Assembly (NCBI GenBank): GCA_009668015.1 | Contig: WJYB01000013.1 | Coordinates: 1 to 64,000, forward strand | From: Enterobacteriaceae bacterium RIT714 | GTDB lineage: Bacteria > Pseudomonadota > Gammaproteobacteria > Enterobacterales > Enterobacteriaceae | Direction: 5' to 3' | DNA: 64,000 nt | In this document: positions 15,453 to 24,800 of the stretch, in pieces | How the letters are laid out: every line of letters starts with the position of its first letter | Position numbering within the stretch: position 1 is the stretch's first letter | The notes under the pieces: generated by a model | Seen by the model: the letters and a program-made list of their open reading frames with translations, nothing else | Database searches by the model: none | Told to the model about the DNA's origin: nothing | Made by a program: the position numbers and the translations under genes

Positions 15453-16775
15453 ATGAGTTCGTTATATCAATCAATGGTTGCCGTTATAGAGCAGTCCATT
15501 ACCCCGCTGGCGGCAAAGCTCGGCCAGCAAAAGTACGTGATTGCGATCCGTGACGGTTTCACCGCCGCGCTGCCGTTTATGATCATTGGCTCGTTTATGC
15601 TGGTGTTCATCTTCCCGCCGTTCTCTGCAGATACCACCAACAGTTTTGCCCGCGGCTGGCTCGATTTCTCCCAGACCTATCGCGAACAGCTGATGCTGCC
15701 ATTCAACCTCAGCATGGGCGTGATGACCTTCTTTATTTCGGTGGGCATCGGCGCGAGCCTGGGCCGCCAGTTTAATCTCGATCCGGTGATGTCCGGCCTG
15801 CTGGCATTTATGGCTTTCCTGCTGGTTGCCGCGCCGTATGCCGATGGCAAAATCTCCACGCAGTATTTGTCCGGCCAGGGGATTTTCACCGCGCTGATTA
15901 CCGCCATCTACTCCACCCGCGTTTACGCGTGGCTGAAGGACAATAAAGTCACCATTCGTCTGCCGAAAGAGGTTCCGACCGGCGTGGCGCGCTCCTTTGA
16001 AATCCTGATCCCGGTGATGGTGGTGATCGGTACGCTGCACCCGCTGAACCTGTTCATCGAAGCGCAGACCGGCATGATCATTCCACAGGCGATTATGCAT
16101 CTGCTGGAGCCGCTGGTTTCCGCCTCTGACTCCCTGCCCGCCATTCTGCTGTCGGTATTACTGTGCCAAATCTTCTGGTTTGCCGGCATTCACGGCTCGC
16201 TGATTGTTACCGGTATTATGAACCCGTTCTGGATGGCGAACCTGTCAGCCAACCAGGCGGCACTGGCCGCTGGCGCAGCGCTTCCGCATGTCTATCTGCA
16301 AGGCTTCTGGGATCACTACCTGCTGATCGGTGGCGTTGGCTCGACCTTACCGCTGGCCTTCCTGCTGCTGCGTAGCCGTGTCACGCATCTGCGTACTATC
16401 GGCAAAATGGGCGTGGTGCCAAGCTTCTTTAACATCAACGAACCGATTCTGTTCGGCGCACCGATCATCATGAACCCGATGCTGTTTATCCCGTTTGTGT
16501 TCGTGCCGCTGGTGAACGCTTGTCTGGCCTATGCCGCGACCAAGCTCGGCTGGCTGGCGCAGGTCGTATCCCTGACGCCGTGGACCACTCCGGCGCCGAT
16601 TGGTGCTTCGTGGGCAGCCAACTGGGCGTTCAGTCCGGTGGTGATGTGCGTCATTTGTATGGTGATGTCAGCGCTGATGTATCTGCCGTTCCTGCGCGCC
16701 TATGAGCGTTCTTTGCTGAAAACCGAAGAGCAAAAAGCCCAGGCAACCGTCGGTACTGCTGAAGCTGCACGTTAA
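15453..16775 (+). CDS. PTS lactose/cellobiose-type EIIC permease
   Basis: Inner-membrane transport subunit of 440 residues with about ten hydrophobic segments. The family motif GIHGSLIVTGIMNPFW is visible near residue 245, and NEPILFGAPIIMNP (about 330-343) is the substrate-binding loop of this family. It imports and phosphorylates a beta-linked disaccharide or aryl-beta-glucoside together with the adjacent EIIB and EIIA. It starts behind AAGAAGGT, 12 bases after the EIIB stop. The substrate (cellobiose, chitobiose, arbutin or salicin) cannot be fixed from sequence alone; the GH1 partner favours beta-glucosides. Confidence 0.9.
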   Translation: MSSLYQSMVAVIEQSITPLAAKLGQQKYVIAIRDGFTAALPFMIIGSFMLVFIFPPFSADTTNSFARGWLDFSQTYREQLMLPFNLSMGVMTFFISVGIGASLGRQFNLDPVMSGLLAFMAFLLVAAPYADGKISTQYLSGQGIFTALITAIYSTRVYAWLKDNKVTIRLPKEVPTGVARSFEILIPVMVVIGTLHPLNLFIEAQTGMIIPQAIMHLLEPLVSASDSLPAILLSVLLCQIFWFAGIHGSLIVTGIMNPFWMANLSANQAALAAGAALPHVYLQGFWDHYLLIGGVGSTLPLAFLLLRSRVTHLRTIGKMGVVPSFFNINEPILFGAPIIMNPMLFIPFVFVPLVNACLAYAATKLGWLAQVVSLTPWTTPAPIGASWAANWAFSPVVMCVICMVMSALMYLPFLRAYERSLLKTEEQKAQATVGTAEAAR

Positions 16776-16796
16776 TAAAGTCAAAGAGGAAGCATT

Positions 16797-18185
16797 ATGA
16801 AATATTCATTTCCCGATAACTTTTGGTGGGGCAGCGCAAGCTCCGCGCTGCAAACCGAAGGGGAAAGCCAGGGCGGCGGCAAAGGAGTGACCACCTGGGA
16901 TCACTGGTTCGCCAATGAGCCAAACCGTTTTCATCAGGGCGTGGGGCCGCAGGATACCTCAACGTTCTGTCAGCACTGGAAAGCGGATATTCAGCTGTTG
17001 AAGCAGCTGAACCATAACAGCTTTCGCACCTCGATTAGCTGGGCGCGCCTGATCCCCGACGGTATCGGTGAAGTGAATCCGCAGGCGGTGGAATTTTACA
17101 ATCAGGTGATTGACGAGTTGCTGGAGCAAGGCATTACGCCGTTTATTACCCTGTTCCACTTTGATATGCCGATGGCGATGCAGGAGATCGGCGGCTGGGA
17201 AAACCGTGACGTCGTGGCGGCCTATGCGCGCTATGCGCAGATCTGCTTCGAGCTGTTCGGCGACCGCGTGCTGCACTGGTTTACCTTCAATGAGCCGATT
17301 GTTCCGGTGGAAGGAGGTTATCTGTATGACTTCCATTACCCGAACGTGGTGGATTTCCGTCGTGCGGCAACCGTGGCGTATCACACCGTACTGGCGCATG
17401 CGCTGGCGGTTCGTGCGTACCGCGCCGGGCATTACGCGGGTGAGATTGGCATCGTGCTGAACCTGACGCCGTCCTATCCACGCTCGCAAAATCCGCAGGA
17501 TGTGAAAGCCGCGCACTATGCGGATCTGATGTTTAACCGCAGCTTCCTCGATCCGGTTCTGCGCGGGGAATACCCGGCCGATCTGGTCGCGCTGCTGAAG
17601 TCTTACGATCAGCTTCCTGCCTGTCAGCCCGACGACAGCGCGCTGATTGCGGAAGGAAAAATCGATCTGCTGGGCATCAACTACTATCAGCCGCGTCGCG
17701 TGAAGTGTCGCGACAGCGCGGTGAATCCTCAGGCACCGTTTATGCCGGAATGGTTCTTTGATAATTACGAGATGCCAGGACGCAAAATGAACCCCTATCG
17801 TGGCTGGGAAATCTACGAACCGGGTATATACGATATTCTCGTGAATCTGCGCGAAAATTACGGCAACCCGCGCTGTTTTATTTCAGAAAACGGCATGGGC
17901 GTCGAAAATGAGCAGCGTTTTATTGAAAACGGCCAGATTAACGATCAGTACCGTATTGATTTTATTTCCGAACATCTTAAATGGCTGCATAAAGGGATCA
18001 GTGAAGGGTCGAATTGCCTGGGATATCATATGTGGACATTTATTGATAACTGGTCGTGGTGTAATGCGTATAAAAACCGCTATGGATTTATCCAGCTCGA
18101 TTTAAACACGCAACAACGCACCATCAAGAAAAGCGGAGAATGGTTTGCTGCAACCTCTCTGAATAATAGCTTTGATAAAGAGTAA
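16797..18185 (+). CDS. 6-phospho-beta-glucosidase, GH1
   Basis: Cytoplasmic glycoside hydrolase family 1 enzyme that cleaves the phosphorylated disaccharide brought in by the PTS, giving glucose 6-phosphate and the aglycone or sugar. The 462 residues show the GH1 N-terminal signature FPDNFWWGSASSALQTEG, the acid/base Glu166 in TFNEP and the nucleophile Glu364 in ISENG. Length is normal for BglA/BglB/AscB-type enzymes. It lies third in the operon, between EIIC and EIIA, with a good SD (AAAGAGGAAGC) before the start. Confidence 0.93.
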   Translation: MKYSFPDNFWWGSASSALQTEGESQGGGKGVTTWDHWFANEPNRFHQGVGPQDTSTFCQHWKADIQLLKQLNHNSFRTSISWARLIPDGIGEVNPQAVEFYNQVIDELLEQGITPFITLFHFDMPMAMQEIGGWENRDVVAAYARYAQICFELFGDRVLHWFTFNEPIVPVEGGYLYDFHYPNVVDFRRAATVAYHTVLAHALAVRAYRAGHYAGEIGIVLNLTPSYPRSQNPQDVKAAHYADLMFNRSFLDPVLRGEYPADLVALLKSYDQLPACQPDDSALIAEGKIDLLGINYYQPRRVKCRDSAVNPQAPFMPEWFFDNYEMPGRKMNPYRGWEIYEPGIYDILVNLRENYGNPRCFISENGMGVENEQRFIENGQINDQYRIDFISEHLKWLHKGISEGSNCLGYHMWTFIDNWSWCNAYKNRYGFIQLDLNTQQRTIKKSGEWFAATSLNNSFDKE

Positions 18186-18191
18186 TAAAAG

Positions 18192-18494
18192 ATGATCGCA
18201 TTAGAAGAAGCTGTCATGGAAATTATTGTCAACGCGGGCCAGTCTCGCAGCCTGTGCTTCGAAGCCCTGCACGCTGCGCGTCAGGGCAACCTTGACGAAG
18301 CTAAAAGCCTGCTGCGCGAAGCCGATGGCTACGCGCGCCAGGCGCACCATATGCAAACCAAACTCATCGAACAGGACGCGGGCGAAGCCCGTCAGCCGAT
18401 GACCTTAATTATGGTGCATGCCCAGGATCATTTAATGAACTCGCTGCTGGCTCGTGAATTATCCGAAGAGATTATTCACCTGTATCAGCGGTAA
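18192..18494 (+). CDS. PTS lactose/cellobiose-type EIIA subunit
   Basis: Small helical phosphocarrier of 100 residues, accepting phosphate from HPr and passing it to EIIB. The segment LIMVHAQDHLMNS holds the conserved region with the phosphorylated histidine (His76 is the likely residue). The hydrophilic helix around HAARQGNLDEAKSLLREAD also fits. It starts 6 bases after the GH1 stop. Placing EIIA after the hydrolase is unlike chbBCARFG, so this operon is not chb. Confidence 0.88.
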   Translation: MIALEEAVMEIIVNAGQSRSLCFEALHAARQGNLDEAKSLLREADGYARQAHHMQTKLIEQDAGEARQPMTLIMVHAQDHLMNSLLARELSEEIIHLYQR

Positions 18495-18717
18495 TAATTA
18501 AATATCAGTGATGGAGAAAGAGTAACGATAATACTGTAAACCCTCTGTACCTATATTATAAGAAAATCAACTTATTCTGATGATAGCGACATATACGGTC
18601 AGATCGGAATGGGGTGGTTATTGTCTGAATAAAATTAAACAAAGCTTTGCGTTATTCGAGCGGCAGACTGTTGTATCTGCGATTTGAGTGACAACGAGTC
18701 AATATATTGAGATAACC

Positions 18718-20097
18718 ATGAAAATGATAAAAAAACTTCCATTAACAATGGCGGTTCTCGCCGCGCTTTGCCCAATGTCTGTCCTCGCACAGGAGTTCAC
18801 TCAAGAGCAAATCGACGCCATTGTGGCCAAAGCGGTGGATAAAGCCCTGACAGAACGTCAGGCCAAAATGGATGCGGCAGTGGCGAAAAAAGCGGACGTG
18901 GTGACCGAACCGCAAAGCGCGGCACAGTCCCCGGATCTGGCCATTCCATTCGGCATTAAATTTACCGGTTATGCCCGCTACGGCGCGCATTTCCAGGCCG
19001 CCGATCAAAAATACGTGGCGGTCGATGGCTCTTATAACGGCGGCTCCGCAATTGGTCGTCTCGGCAACGAAGGCAACGGCGGTGAATTCCAGCTCTCCAA
19101 AGCCTTTAAAGGCGACAATGGCGCGATCTGGGACGTCAACGTGATGATCGACCACTGGGGCGACGAAGTTAACCTGAAAAAAGCCTACGCGGGTGTCACC
19201 AACATCATGGAATCCAACCCGAACGCCTATTTCTGGGCCGGTCGTGATTTCCATCAGCGTCCGCAACAGGGTATCAACGACTACTTCTGGATGAACCACG
19301 ATGGTCAGGGCGCGGGCGTGAAAAACTTCGATATTGGTGGCGTGCAGTTTGACGTGGCCACCGTCGCCGCCGTCGAATCCTGTAATCCGGAAGTGGAAAA
19401 CGATGGATCTAACCCATCGCGCATCTCCTGTACCGGCGGTTCCGGCACGGGTGATAAAGGCAACTACGCCGCCACCTCTAAAATCCACGGCATGAAGGTC
19501 GGCCCGCTGGATCTGGAAGTGTATGCCAACTACGGCTTTGACTCGAAAGCCATCGAAAGTGACGAGCGCCTGAATGCGTGGCAGGGCGGCGTGGTGTTAA
19601 GCCACACCAACGACAGCGGCGTGAATAAAGTGATCGCCCGTTACTCTGATAACTCCGATAACAGCGTGTTCAATAAAACCGAGGATCTGACCACGGTTTA
19701 CGCCAGCTTCGAAGGGCTGCACAAATTCACCCAACAGACGCAGGTGGAGTACATCCTGGCCTTCCACGACTACGACAACAGCCGTGACAGCACTGACAAC
19801 CGCAAAAACTACAACGCGATTGTGCGTCCAATGCACTGGTGGAACGACGTTCACTCCACCTGGCTGGAAGCGGGCTGGCAGCACGTTGATTACGACAATG
19901 GCGGCGACAACAAAGGCTGGAAGCTGACGCTCTCGCAAAACATGTCCATCGCCATGGGTCCGGAATTCCGTCCGATGCTGCGCTTCTACGTCACCGGCGG
20001 CAAGGTGGATAACGAACGCACTGCCCGCGTGAACGGCACCGACGATCAGACGCTCGACGATTTCAACGTCGGCGCAATGTGGGAAGCCTGGTTCTAA
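18718..20097 (+). CDS. LamB/ScrY-type sugar-specific outer-membrane porin
   Basis: Maltoporin-family trimeric channel of 459 residues for passage of the operon's sugar across the outer membrane. A signal peptide ends at SVLA-Q (about residue 25). A short predicted coiled coil follows (TQEQIDAIVAKAVDKALTERQAKMDAAVA), as in ScrY, then the 18-strand barrel with WAGRDFHQRPQQGINDYFW, and a terminal Phe (WEAWF). The ATG at 18718 is chosen because the open GTG at 18688 would bury the signal peptide. A 223-base spacer separates it from EIIA, so it may also have its own promoter. Confidence 0.88.
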   Translation: MKMIKKLPLTMAVLAALCPMSVLAQEFTQEQIDAIVAKAVDKALTERQAKMDAAVAKKADVVTEPQSAAQSPDLAIPFGIKFTGYARYGAHFQAADQKYVAVDGSYNGGSAIGRLGNEGNGGEFQLSKAFKGDNGAIWDVNVMIDHWGDEVNLKKAYAGVTNIMESNPNAYFWAGRDFHQRPQQGINDYFWMNHDGQGAGVKNFDIGGVQFDVATVAAVESCNPEVENDGSNPSRISCTGGSGTGDKGNYAATSKIHGMKVGPLDLEVYANYGFDSKAIESDERLNAWQGGVVLSHTNDSGVNKVIARYSDNSDNSVFNKTEDLTTVYASFEGLHKFTQQTQVEYILAFHDYDNSRDSTDNRKNYNAIVRPMHWWNDVHSTWLEAGWQHVDYDNGGDNKGWKLTLSQNMSIAMGPEFRPMLRFYVTGGKVDNERTARVNGTDDQTLDDFNVGAMWEAWF

Positions 20098-20106
20098 GGT
20101 AAACGT

Positions 20107-20133
20107 AAAACGGCAACGCGAGTTGCCGTTTTT
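20107..20133 (+). terminator. porin operon terminator
   Basis: Hairpin CGGCAAC-GCGA-GTTGCCG followed by TTTTT, ten bases after the porin stop. Confidence 0.9.
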
Positions 20134-20141
20134 AGTGTTTT

Positions 20142-20177
20142 CTCCCTCTCCCTGTGGCAGAGGGCCGGGGTGAGGGC
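20142..20177. repeat. short REP-like hairpin
   Basis: CCCTCTCCCTGTGGCAGAGGG followed by CCGGGGTGAGGGC, the same CCCTCTCC/GGGTGAGGG theme as the larger cluster after yicL, in one short copy. Confidence 0.5.
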
Positions 20178-20255
20178 ATCAGGCCGCACATATCCGGCAA
20201 GATCCCATGCTATGCTGTTGGCCGAAAAACAGACCAACACATTGCAGGGGAGAAC

Positions 20256-21161
20256 ATGGGTTCCACAAAAAGAGGGATGCTGAATGTCCTGATCGCCGCC
20301 GTGTTATGGGGCAGTTCAGGGGTTTGCGCGCAGTACATTATGGAGAAGAGTCAGATTTCTTCGCCTTATCTGACCATGATTCGTCTGCTGTTTACCGGCG
20401 TGATTTTACTGACACTCTCTTTCGTCCACGGCGATAAGATTTTTTCAGTGATCAAACATCGCAAAGACGCCATCAGCCTGCTGATTTTCTCACTGGTTGG
20501 CGCGCTCACCGTCCAGCTCACGTTCCTGCTGACGATTGAAAAATCCAACGCCGCTACCGCGACTGTTCTGCAATTTCTCTCCCCGACCATTATCGTGGCG
20601 TGGTTCGCGCTGGCGCGGAAAAAACGGCCTGGGATATTTGTCCTCTCGGCGATTTTGACCTCCCTGATTGGCACTTTTTTACTGGTAACGCACGGCGATC
20701 CGACATCACTGTCTATCTCCCCTGCGGCGCTGTTCTTTGGTATCGCCTCGGCCTTCGCCGCCGCGTTTTACACCACCTATCCCTCGACGCTTATCGCCCG
20801 CTACGGCACGCTGCCGATTGTCGGCTGGAGTATGTTGCTGGCAGGACTGATGCTGACACCGTTCTACGCCGGGCGCGGCACCACCTTCGTGATTGATGGC
20901 AGCCTGCTGCTGGCCTTCTTCTATCTGGTGGTGATCGGCACTGCACTGACCTTCAGCTTGTATCTGAAAGGCGCACAGATGATTGGCGGGCCGAAAGCGA
21001 GCATTCTGAGCTGCGCCGAACCGCTGAGCAGCGCGTTGCTGTCGGTGCTGCTGTTAGGCGTGGCGTTTACGCTGCCGGACTGGCTGGGGACATTGTTGAT
21101 TGTGTCGTCGGTGGTACTGATTTCGATGGATTCGAGAAGGCGGGTTCAGACACCGGTGTAA
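20256..21161 (+). CDS. yicL: YicL inner-membrane transporter of the DMT/EamA family
   Basis: Inner-membrane protein of 301 residues with about ten transmembrane segments in two EamA repeats. The sequence closely follows E. coli YicL ([22 protein letters not shown] at the start, [26 protein letters not shown] in the second repeat). It is probably a metabolite exporter; the substrate is unknown. The frame is open from 20154, but the ATG at 20256 follows CAGGGGAGAAC and matches the E. coli start MGSTxxGML. Confidence 0.9.
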   Translation: MGSTKRGMLNVLIAAVLWGSSGVCAQYIMEKSQISSPYLTMIRLLFTGVILLTLSFVHGDKIFSVIKHRKDAISLLIFSLVGALTVQLTFLLTIEKSNAATATVLQFLSPTIIVAWFALARKKRPGIFVLSAILTSLIGTFLLVTHGDPTSLSISPAALFFGIASAFAAAFYTTYPSTLIARYGTLPIVGWSMLLAGLMLTPFYAGRGTTFVIDGSLLLAFFYLVVIGTALTFSLYLKGAQMIGGPKASILSCAEPLSSALLSVLLLGVAFTLPDWLGTLLIVSSVVLISMDSRRRVQTPV

Positions 21162-21171
21162 GCTGATATCC

Positions 21172-21356
21172 CCTCACCCCGGCCCTCTCCCCACAGGGGC
21201 GAGGGGGAAAAGACTGCTCCGAGCAGTCCCCTCTCCCCACAGCGGTGAGGGGGAAAAATCGCTCCGAGCAGTCCACTTTCCCCACAGCGGTGAGGGGGAA
21301 AAACCGCTCCGAGCAGTCCCCTCTCCCCTGTGGGGAGAGGGTTAGGGTGAGGGGGG
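21172..21356. repeat. structured REPIN-like element with three 45-bp tandem repeats
   Basis: Outer inverted arms CCCTCACCCCGGCCCTCTCC (21172 onward) and CCCTGTGGGGAGAGGG + GGGTGAGGGG (to 21356) enclose three tandem copies of a 45-bp unit. The block GCTCCGAGCAGTCC begins at 21216, 21261 and 21306, and CCCCACAGCGGTGAGGGGGAAAAA fills most of the rest. GCTCCGAGC is itself a small hairpin. It lies between the convergent yicL and nepI genes. Confidence 0.8.
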
Positions 21357-21362
21357 AGAAAT

Positions 21363-22550
21363 TTATGACTTTACCTTCCCCGCCACCAGCAGTGCCGTCA
21401 GCAGCATCAACGTACCGGATATCACCAGCGGTGACGTTAGCCCCAGATTATCCAGCGCATAGCCGCCTATCGCGGCGCCGCAGGTATTTGCCAGCTGAAT
21501 CACCGCCACCTGAATAGAGCCGGCTTTTTCGGCCTGATCGGCAAGCGTTCGGGTGATCCAGGTGGACCATCCCACCGGCACCAGCGCGAAGGCAAAGCCC
21601 CAGATAATCGCAATCGCACTCGCCACCCACTTATCGCTCCCCCACAGAATCAGCACCGCAGCGCTGATCGCCAGCAGCAGCGGCGCGCCAGCCAGTGCAA
21701 GCTTGAGCGAACGTTTCAGGAACTGCGCCGACAGCGACGTGCCGACAAAACTCGCGATACCAAAACTCAGCAGCACCAGCGTCAGACCATCGACATCAAA
21801 GCCCGACAGGGTCATGAAGACAGGACGAATATAGGTAAAGAACGCGAACTGCCCGGCAAACGCCATAAAGATGGCAGTCATTCCGGCCAGTACGCCGGGA
21901 CGTTTCAGCAGGCTGAACATATTCTGCTTATGGTGCGCGGCTTCGCCCGGCAGCGACGGCAGCGCCTTCCACACCCAGAAAATACACAGAATGCCCATGA
22001 TCGCCGCGCCGTTAAAGACGTTACGCCAGCCAATAATGCCGCCCAAAAAACTGCCCAGCGGTGCAGCGATCACCAGCGCAATCGAGACGGCGCCGAAGAT
22101 CACTGAGAGCGCTTTCGGCACTTTGCGCGCGGGCACCAGGCGCATCGTCAGCGAAGCCGACATCGCCCAGAACCCGCCGAGGCCCAGCCCCAGACAGGCG
22201 CGCCCCAGCAACAGCAGGGTAAAGTTATTGGCAAACGACACCAGCACGCAGGAGAGCGTTAACAGAATGGCGAAAAAAATCACCACTTTGCGGCGGTCTA
22301 TTGTGCCAATCACCTGAGTGATAAACAGGCTGGCAAACATCGCGACAAACGCCGTGACGGTAACGGATTGCCCCGCCACGCCCTCAGAAATACCCAGATC
22401 CTGGGCCATCGGCGTCAGCAGGCTGACGGGCAGAAATTCAACGGTAATCAGGCAGGCGACGCAAAACGCCACGGAGAAAACCGCCGACCAGTTGGGGCGG
22501 GAAACCTCTTTGGTCTGCGGCGTGGGCGTGGTCTGGATATGTTCGGTCAT
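21363..22550 (-). CDS. nepI: NepI purine ribonucleoside exporter (MFS)
   Basis: Twelve-segment major facilitator of the inner membrane, 395 residues, closely matching E. coli NepI (YicM), a proton-driven exporter of inosine and other purine ribonucleosides. Recognisable blocks are [44 protein letters not shown] near the N-terminus, [26 protein letters not shown], and the C-terminal [27 protein letters not shown]. It stands alone and converges with yicL across the repeat cluster. Confidence 0.9.
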   Translation of the reverse strand: MTEHIQTTPTPQTKEVSRPNWSAVFSVAFCVACLITVEFLPVSLLTPMAQDLGISEGVAGQSVTVTAFVAMFASLFITQVIGTIDRRKVVIFFAILLTLSCVLVSFANNFTLLLLGRACLGLGLGGFWAMSASLTMRLVPARKVPKALSVIFGAVSIALVIAAPLGSFLGGIIGWRNVFNGAAIMGILCIFWVWKALPSLPGEAAHHKQNMFSLLKRPGVLAGMTAIFMAFAGQFAFFTYIRPVFMTLSGFDVDGLTLVLLSFGIASFVGTSLSAQFLKRSLKLALAGAPLLLAISAAVLILWGSDKWVASAIAIIWGFAFALVPVGWSTWITRTLADQAEKAGSIQVAVIQLANTCGAAIGGYALDNLGLTSPLVISGTLMLLTALLVAGKVKS

Positions 22551-22676
22551 GGCGTCACCTGAGGATCAAAACGTGCGGAAAAGTCGCGCAGTTTATCATC
22601 AAAAGTGTGACGAATTTAACGTTTTGACAACTTTTATTGAAAGTGGCCGTTAACCCACAGACAGCCCGGAGGGGTC

Positions 22677-23129
22677 TCAGTGCAGGAAAAAAACGCCCTC
22701 TTCGGGCAAAAACAGCCGGTTATAGCGCAGCTGAAAAGCGTTGAACTCCTGCGGATCGGGGTCCATTTCACGCATAAACCCCAGCGCCAGGCGAATTTGC
22801 GCATCGGTAATCGGCGCGGCAAGACGCGCTTTACGCAGTAAACGATGCCAGGTGTGCAGGTTTTCTTCGCTGCCGTCCACAATGCAAACCTGCCAGATGA
22901 GCAGCACCTGCGCAGCGTTTTGCAGATGGGCCTCGTCCGGGCGCTCCAGATAGCGGATAAACTCATTGCCTGCGGTTTTACCAAACTGGTCGATCATCGA
23001 TTCCAGCGGCATCGGCGTAACGCCCAGGCGTTCACTCAGCCGTTTGATCGCACGACGGGAATCAGAGGTCAGGATGCGAAATCCGACAACAAACACCACT
23101 GCCAGGGTGGCCAGCATTATCCAGACCAT
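22677..23129 (-). CDS. yicN: YicN family protein (DUF1198)
   Basis: Protein of 150 residues with one N-terminal membrane anchor (MVWIMLATLAVVFVVGFRILTS) and a helical, charged soluble part. It corresponds to E. coli YicN by position (nepI - yicN - uhpT) and family type (DUF1198). No catalytic motif is visible and the function is unknown. Confidence 0.8.
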   Translation of the reverse strand: MVWIMLATLAVVFVVGFRILTSDSRRAIKRLSERLGVTPMPLESMIDQFGKTAGNEFIRYLERPDEAHLQNAAQVLLIWQVCIVDGSEENLHTWHRLLRKARLAAPITDAQIRLALGFMREMDPDPQEFNAFQLRYNRLFLPEEGVFFLH

Positions 23130-23225
23130 GAGTTCTCCTTAATATTGGACGCTCATCATATCGGGAAACGCGGTGTTGTCGACAGAGTAAAACATGCTGT
23201 AAGGGATCGGAAAACAGGGGCGGGA

Positions 23226-23256
23226 ATAAAAAAAGCCCGGCGGTCAACCGGGCAAA
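23226..23256 (-). terminator. uhpT terminator
   Basis: Minus-strand hairpin GCCCGG ... CCGGGC followed by TTTTTTT, 16 bases past the uhpT stop. Confidence 0.9.
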
Positions 23257-23271
23257 ACGTTACCTGCACAA

Positions 23272-24663
23272 TCAGGCGGTTTTCAGTTGTTGAATGCGTT
23301 TTTCGCGACGAATTTTGCGTTCTTCCAGCACGGCCACCATTGCCATCAGGCAGATACAGGCGATCGCGGCGGCGTCCAGTGCGGCAAATGTGCCCGCCCA
23401 GCCGGTGAGACCGAAGACCGGCGTACCGTCGGCAATCATCCCGAGACCCAGCTTGGCGAAGCTGTCGCCGATCAGATAGGCGAAGGTGCCTTTAATCCCA
23501 TCGGCAGCGCCGATCGCTTTTTTCGGCACAAATCCGACGGCCGCAACACCGATCAGCAGCTGTGGACCAAACACCAGGAAACCCAGCGCGAACAGCGAGG
23601 CAAGATAGATGTACTGGTTACTGGCGTGCTGGTAGACACCCAGCGTGGCGATAATCAGTGCCAGCGCAATACATGCCACCAGCGCACGACGCCCATTCGC
23701 CAGATCCGACAGCCAGCCCCACAGCAGCGTACCGACCAGCGCCCCCACCTCAAACAGGGTAAAGCCCTGAATCGCCACCTCTTTGGAGAGCTTAAGCTCC
23801 TGGAAGGCATACACGGTGGACCACTGGTCGATACCGATGCGCACCACGTACAGGAAGATATTGGAAAAGCACAGCAGCCAGATGACTTTGTTTTTCAGCA
23901 CATACTCAACAAAGATCTGCCATTTGGTCATCGACTCGTCTTCAGCTTCTTTGTCCTCCTCGCTCAGCTCTTCGCCAAACAGCTCTTCCGCTTTGCCCAG
24001 ACCGTAGGATTCCGGGGAGTCGCTGCCGTAGCGCAGGCCGATAAAGCCAACAATCAACGCGATAATCGACGGGAAGATGAACATGCCGATCACATGGCCG
24101 TCGAACAGGAAATTGGCACCGAACAGCGCCACGCCTGCCGCACCCGCCCCGCCAAGGTTGTGCGAAATGTTCCACATGCCGAGGTAGGTTCCGCGCTTGC
24201 GACGCGGGGTCCATTTGGTAATGGTGGAGTAGCTGCACGACCCACCGGTACTCTGGAAGAAACCGCTCAGGGCATAGAAGGCGATCATCATAAACAGGCT
24301 GACGGAGCCCGCGCCCATGCTGGCGCTGAAGCCGAGCATACAGATGGCCGAGAGGATCAGCATAAACGGCAGGAACTGCTTGGTGTTCTTACCGTCGGCG
24401 TAGTAGGAGACCAGCGTTTTACCGACACCGTAGGTGATGGAGAAGCCCAGTCCGATCATCCCCAGTTGCGTCATGCTCAGCCCGTAGGTGGAGATCATGT
24501 CGTTCTGGGCGATGTTGAAGTTTTTGCGGATCAGGTACATGGTCAGGTAGCCGATGAAGACCACCAGATAGGACTGCATGAACGGCTTGAACCACATTTT
24601 GCGCCGCATCTCGAGCGGCAGATCCAGGGTCGGCTTGCGCACCTGGTTTAGAAAGGCCAGCAT
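23272..24663 (-). CDS. uhpT: UhpT hexose-6-phosphate:phosphate antiporter
   Basis: Inner-membrane MFS antiporter of the organophosphate:phosphate family, exchanging external glucose 6-phosphate and related sugar phosphates (and fosfomycin) for internal phosphate. The 463 residues begin [16 protein letters not shown] and follow E. coli UhpT almost throughout, with 12 membrane segments and the central acidic loop ([22 protein letters not shown]). The ATG at 24663 is preferred over the frame start at 24702 because it sits behind AGGAGTTTTTG and matches the E. coli start. Induction is expected through UhpABC, encoded just upstream. Confidence 0.96.
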   Translation of the reverse strand: MLAFLNQVRKPTLDLPLEMRRKMWFKPFMQSYLVVFIGYLTMYLIRKNFNIAQNDMISTYGLSMTQLGMIGLGFSITYGVGKTLVSYYADGKNTKQFLPFMLILSAICMLGFSASMGAGSVSLFMMIAFYALSGFFQSTGGSCSYSTITKWTPRRKRGTYLGMWNISHNLGGAGAAGVALFGANFLFDGHVIGMFIFPSIIALIVGFIGLRYGSDSPESYGLGKAEELFGEELSEEDKEAEDESMTKWQIFVEYVLKNKVIWLLCFSNIFLYVVRIGIDQWSTVYAFQELKLSKEVAIQGFTLFEVGALVGTLLWGWLSDLANGRRALVACIALALIIATLGVYQHASNQYIYLASLFALGFLVFGPQLLIGVAAVGFVPKKAIGAADGIKGTFAYLIGDSFAKLGLGMIADGTPVFGLTGWAGTFAALDAAAIACICLMAMVAVLEERKIRREKRIQQLKTA

Positions 24664-24800
24664 CAAAAACTCCTGATATGAATACCTGCGAATGGCAGGC
24701 ATTGTAAAAATCAGCAGCTCAACTGGCCTGAGACAGCGTCCAGGCGAAACCGGGAAAATTTCTTAGTTTTGCCCCACTCAGGGGAAAAAGGTGAAGCGCA
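24664..24800 (-). promoter_or_regulatory. uhpT promoter region
   Basis: Spacer between uhpC and uhpT. On the minus strand it holds a TACAAT -10-like element (24697-24702) preceded by CCTGG...CCTGAGG-type inverted half-sites (CCTGGACGCTGTCTCAGG) and a GGCAAAACTAAGAAA tract, in the place where UhpA binds in E. coli. The assignment rests on position and resemblance. Confidence 0.45.

Noticed and set aside
21172-21356. CRISPR array
   Set aside because: The 45-base units are repeated in full with almost no unique spacer, are only three in number and lie between inverted arms; no cas genes are near.
23287-24651. Plus-strand frame of 454 codons opposite uhpT, and a similar one at 24906-26126 opposite uhpC
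   Set aside because: Both are mirror frames of highly conserved transporter genes, with His/Gln-rich composition and no protein family features.
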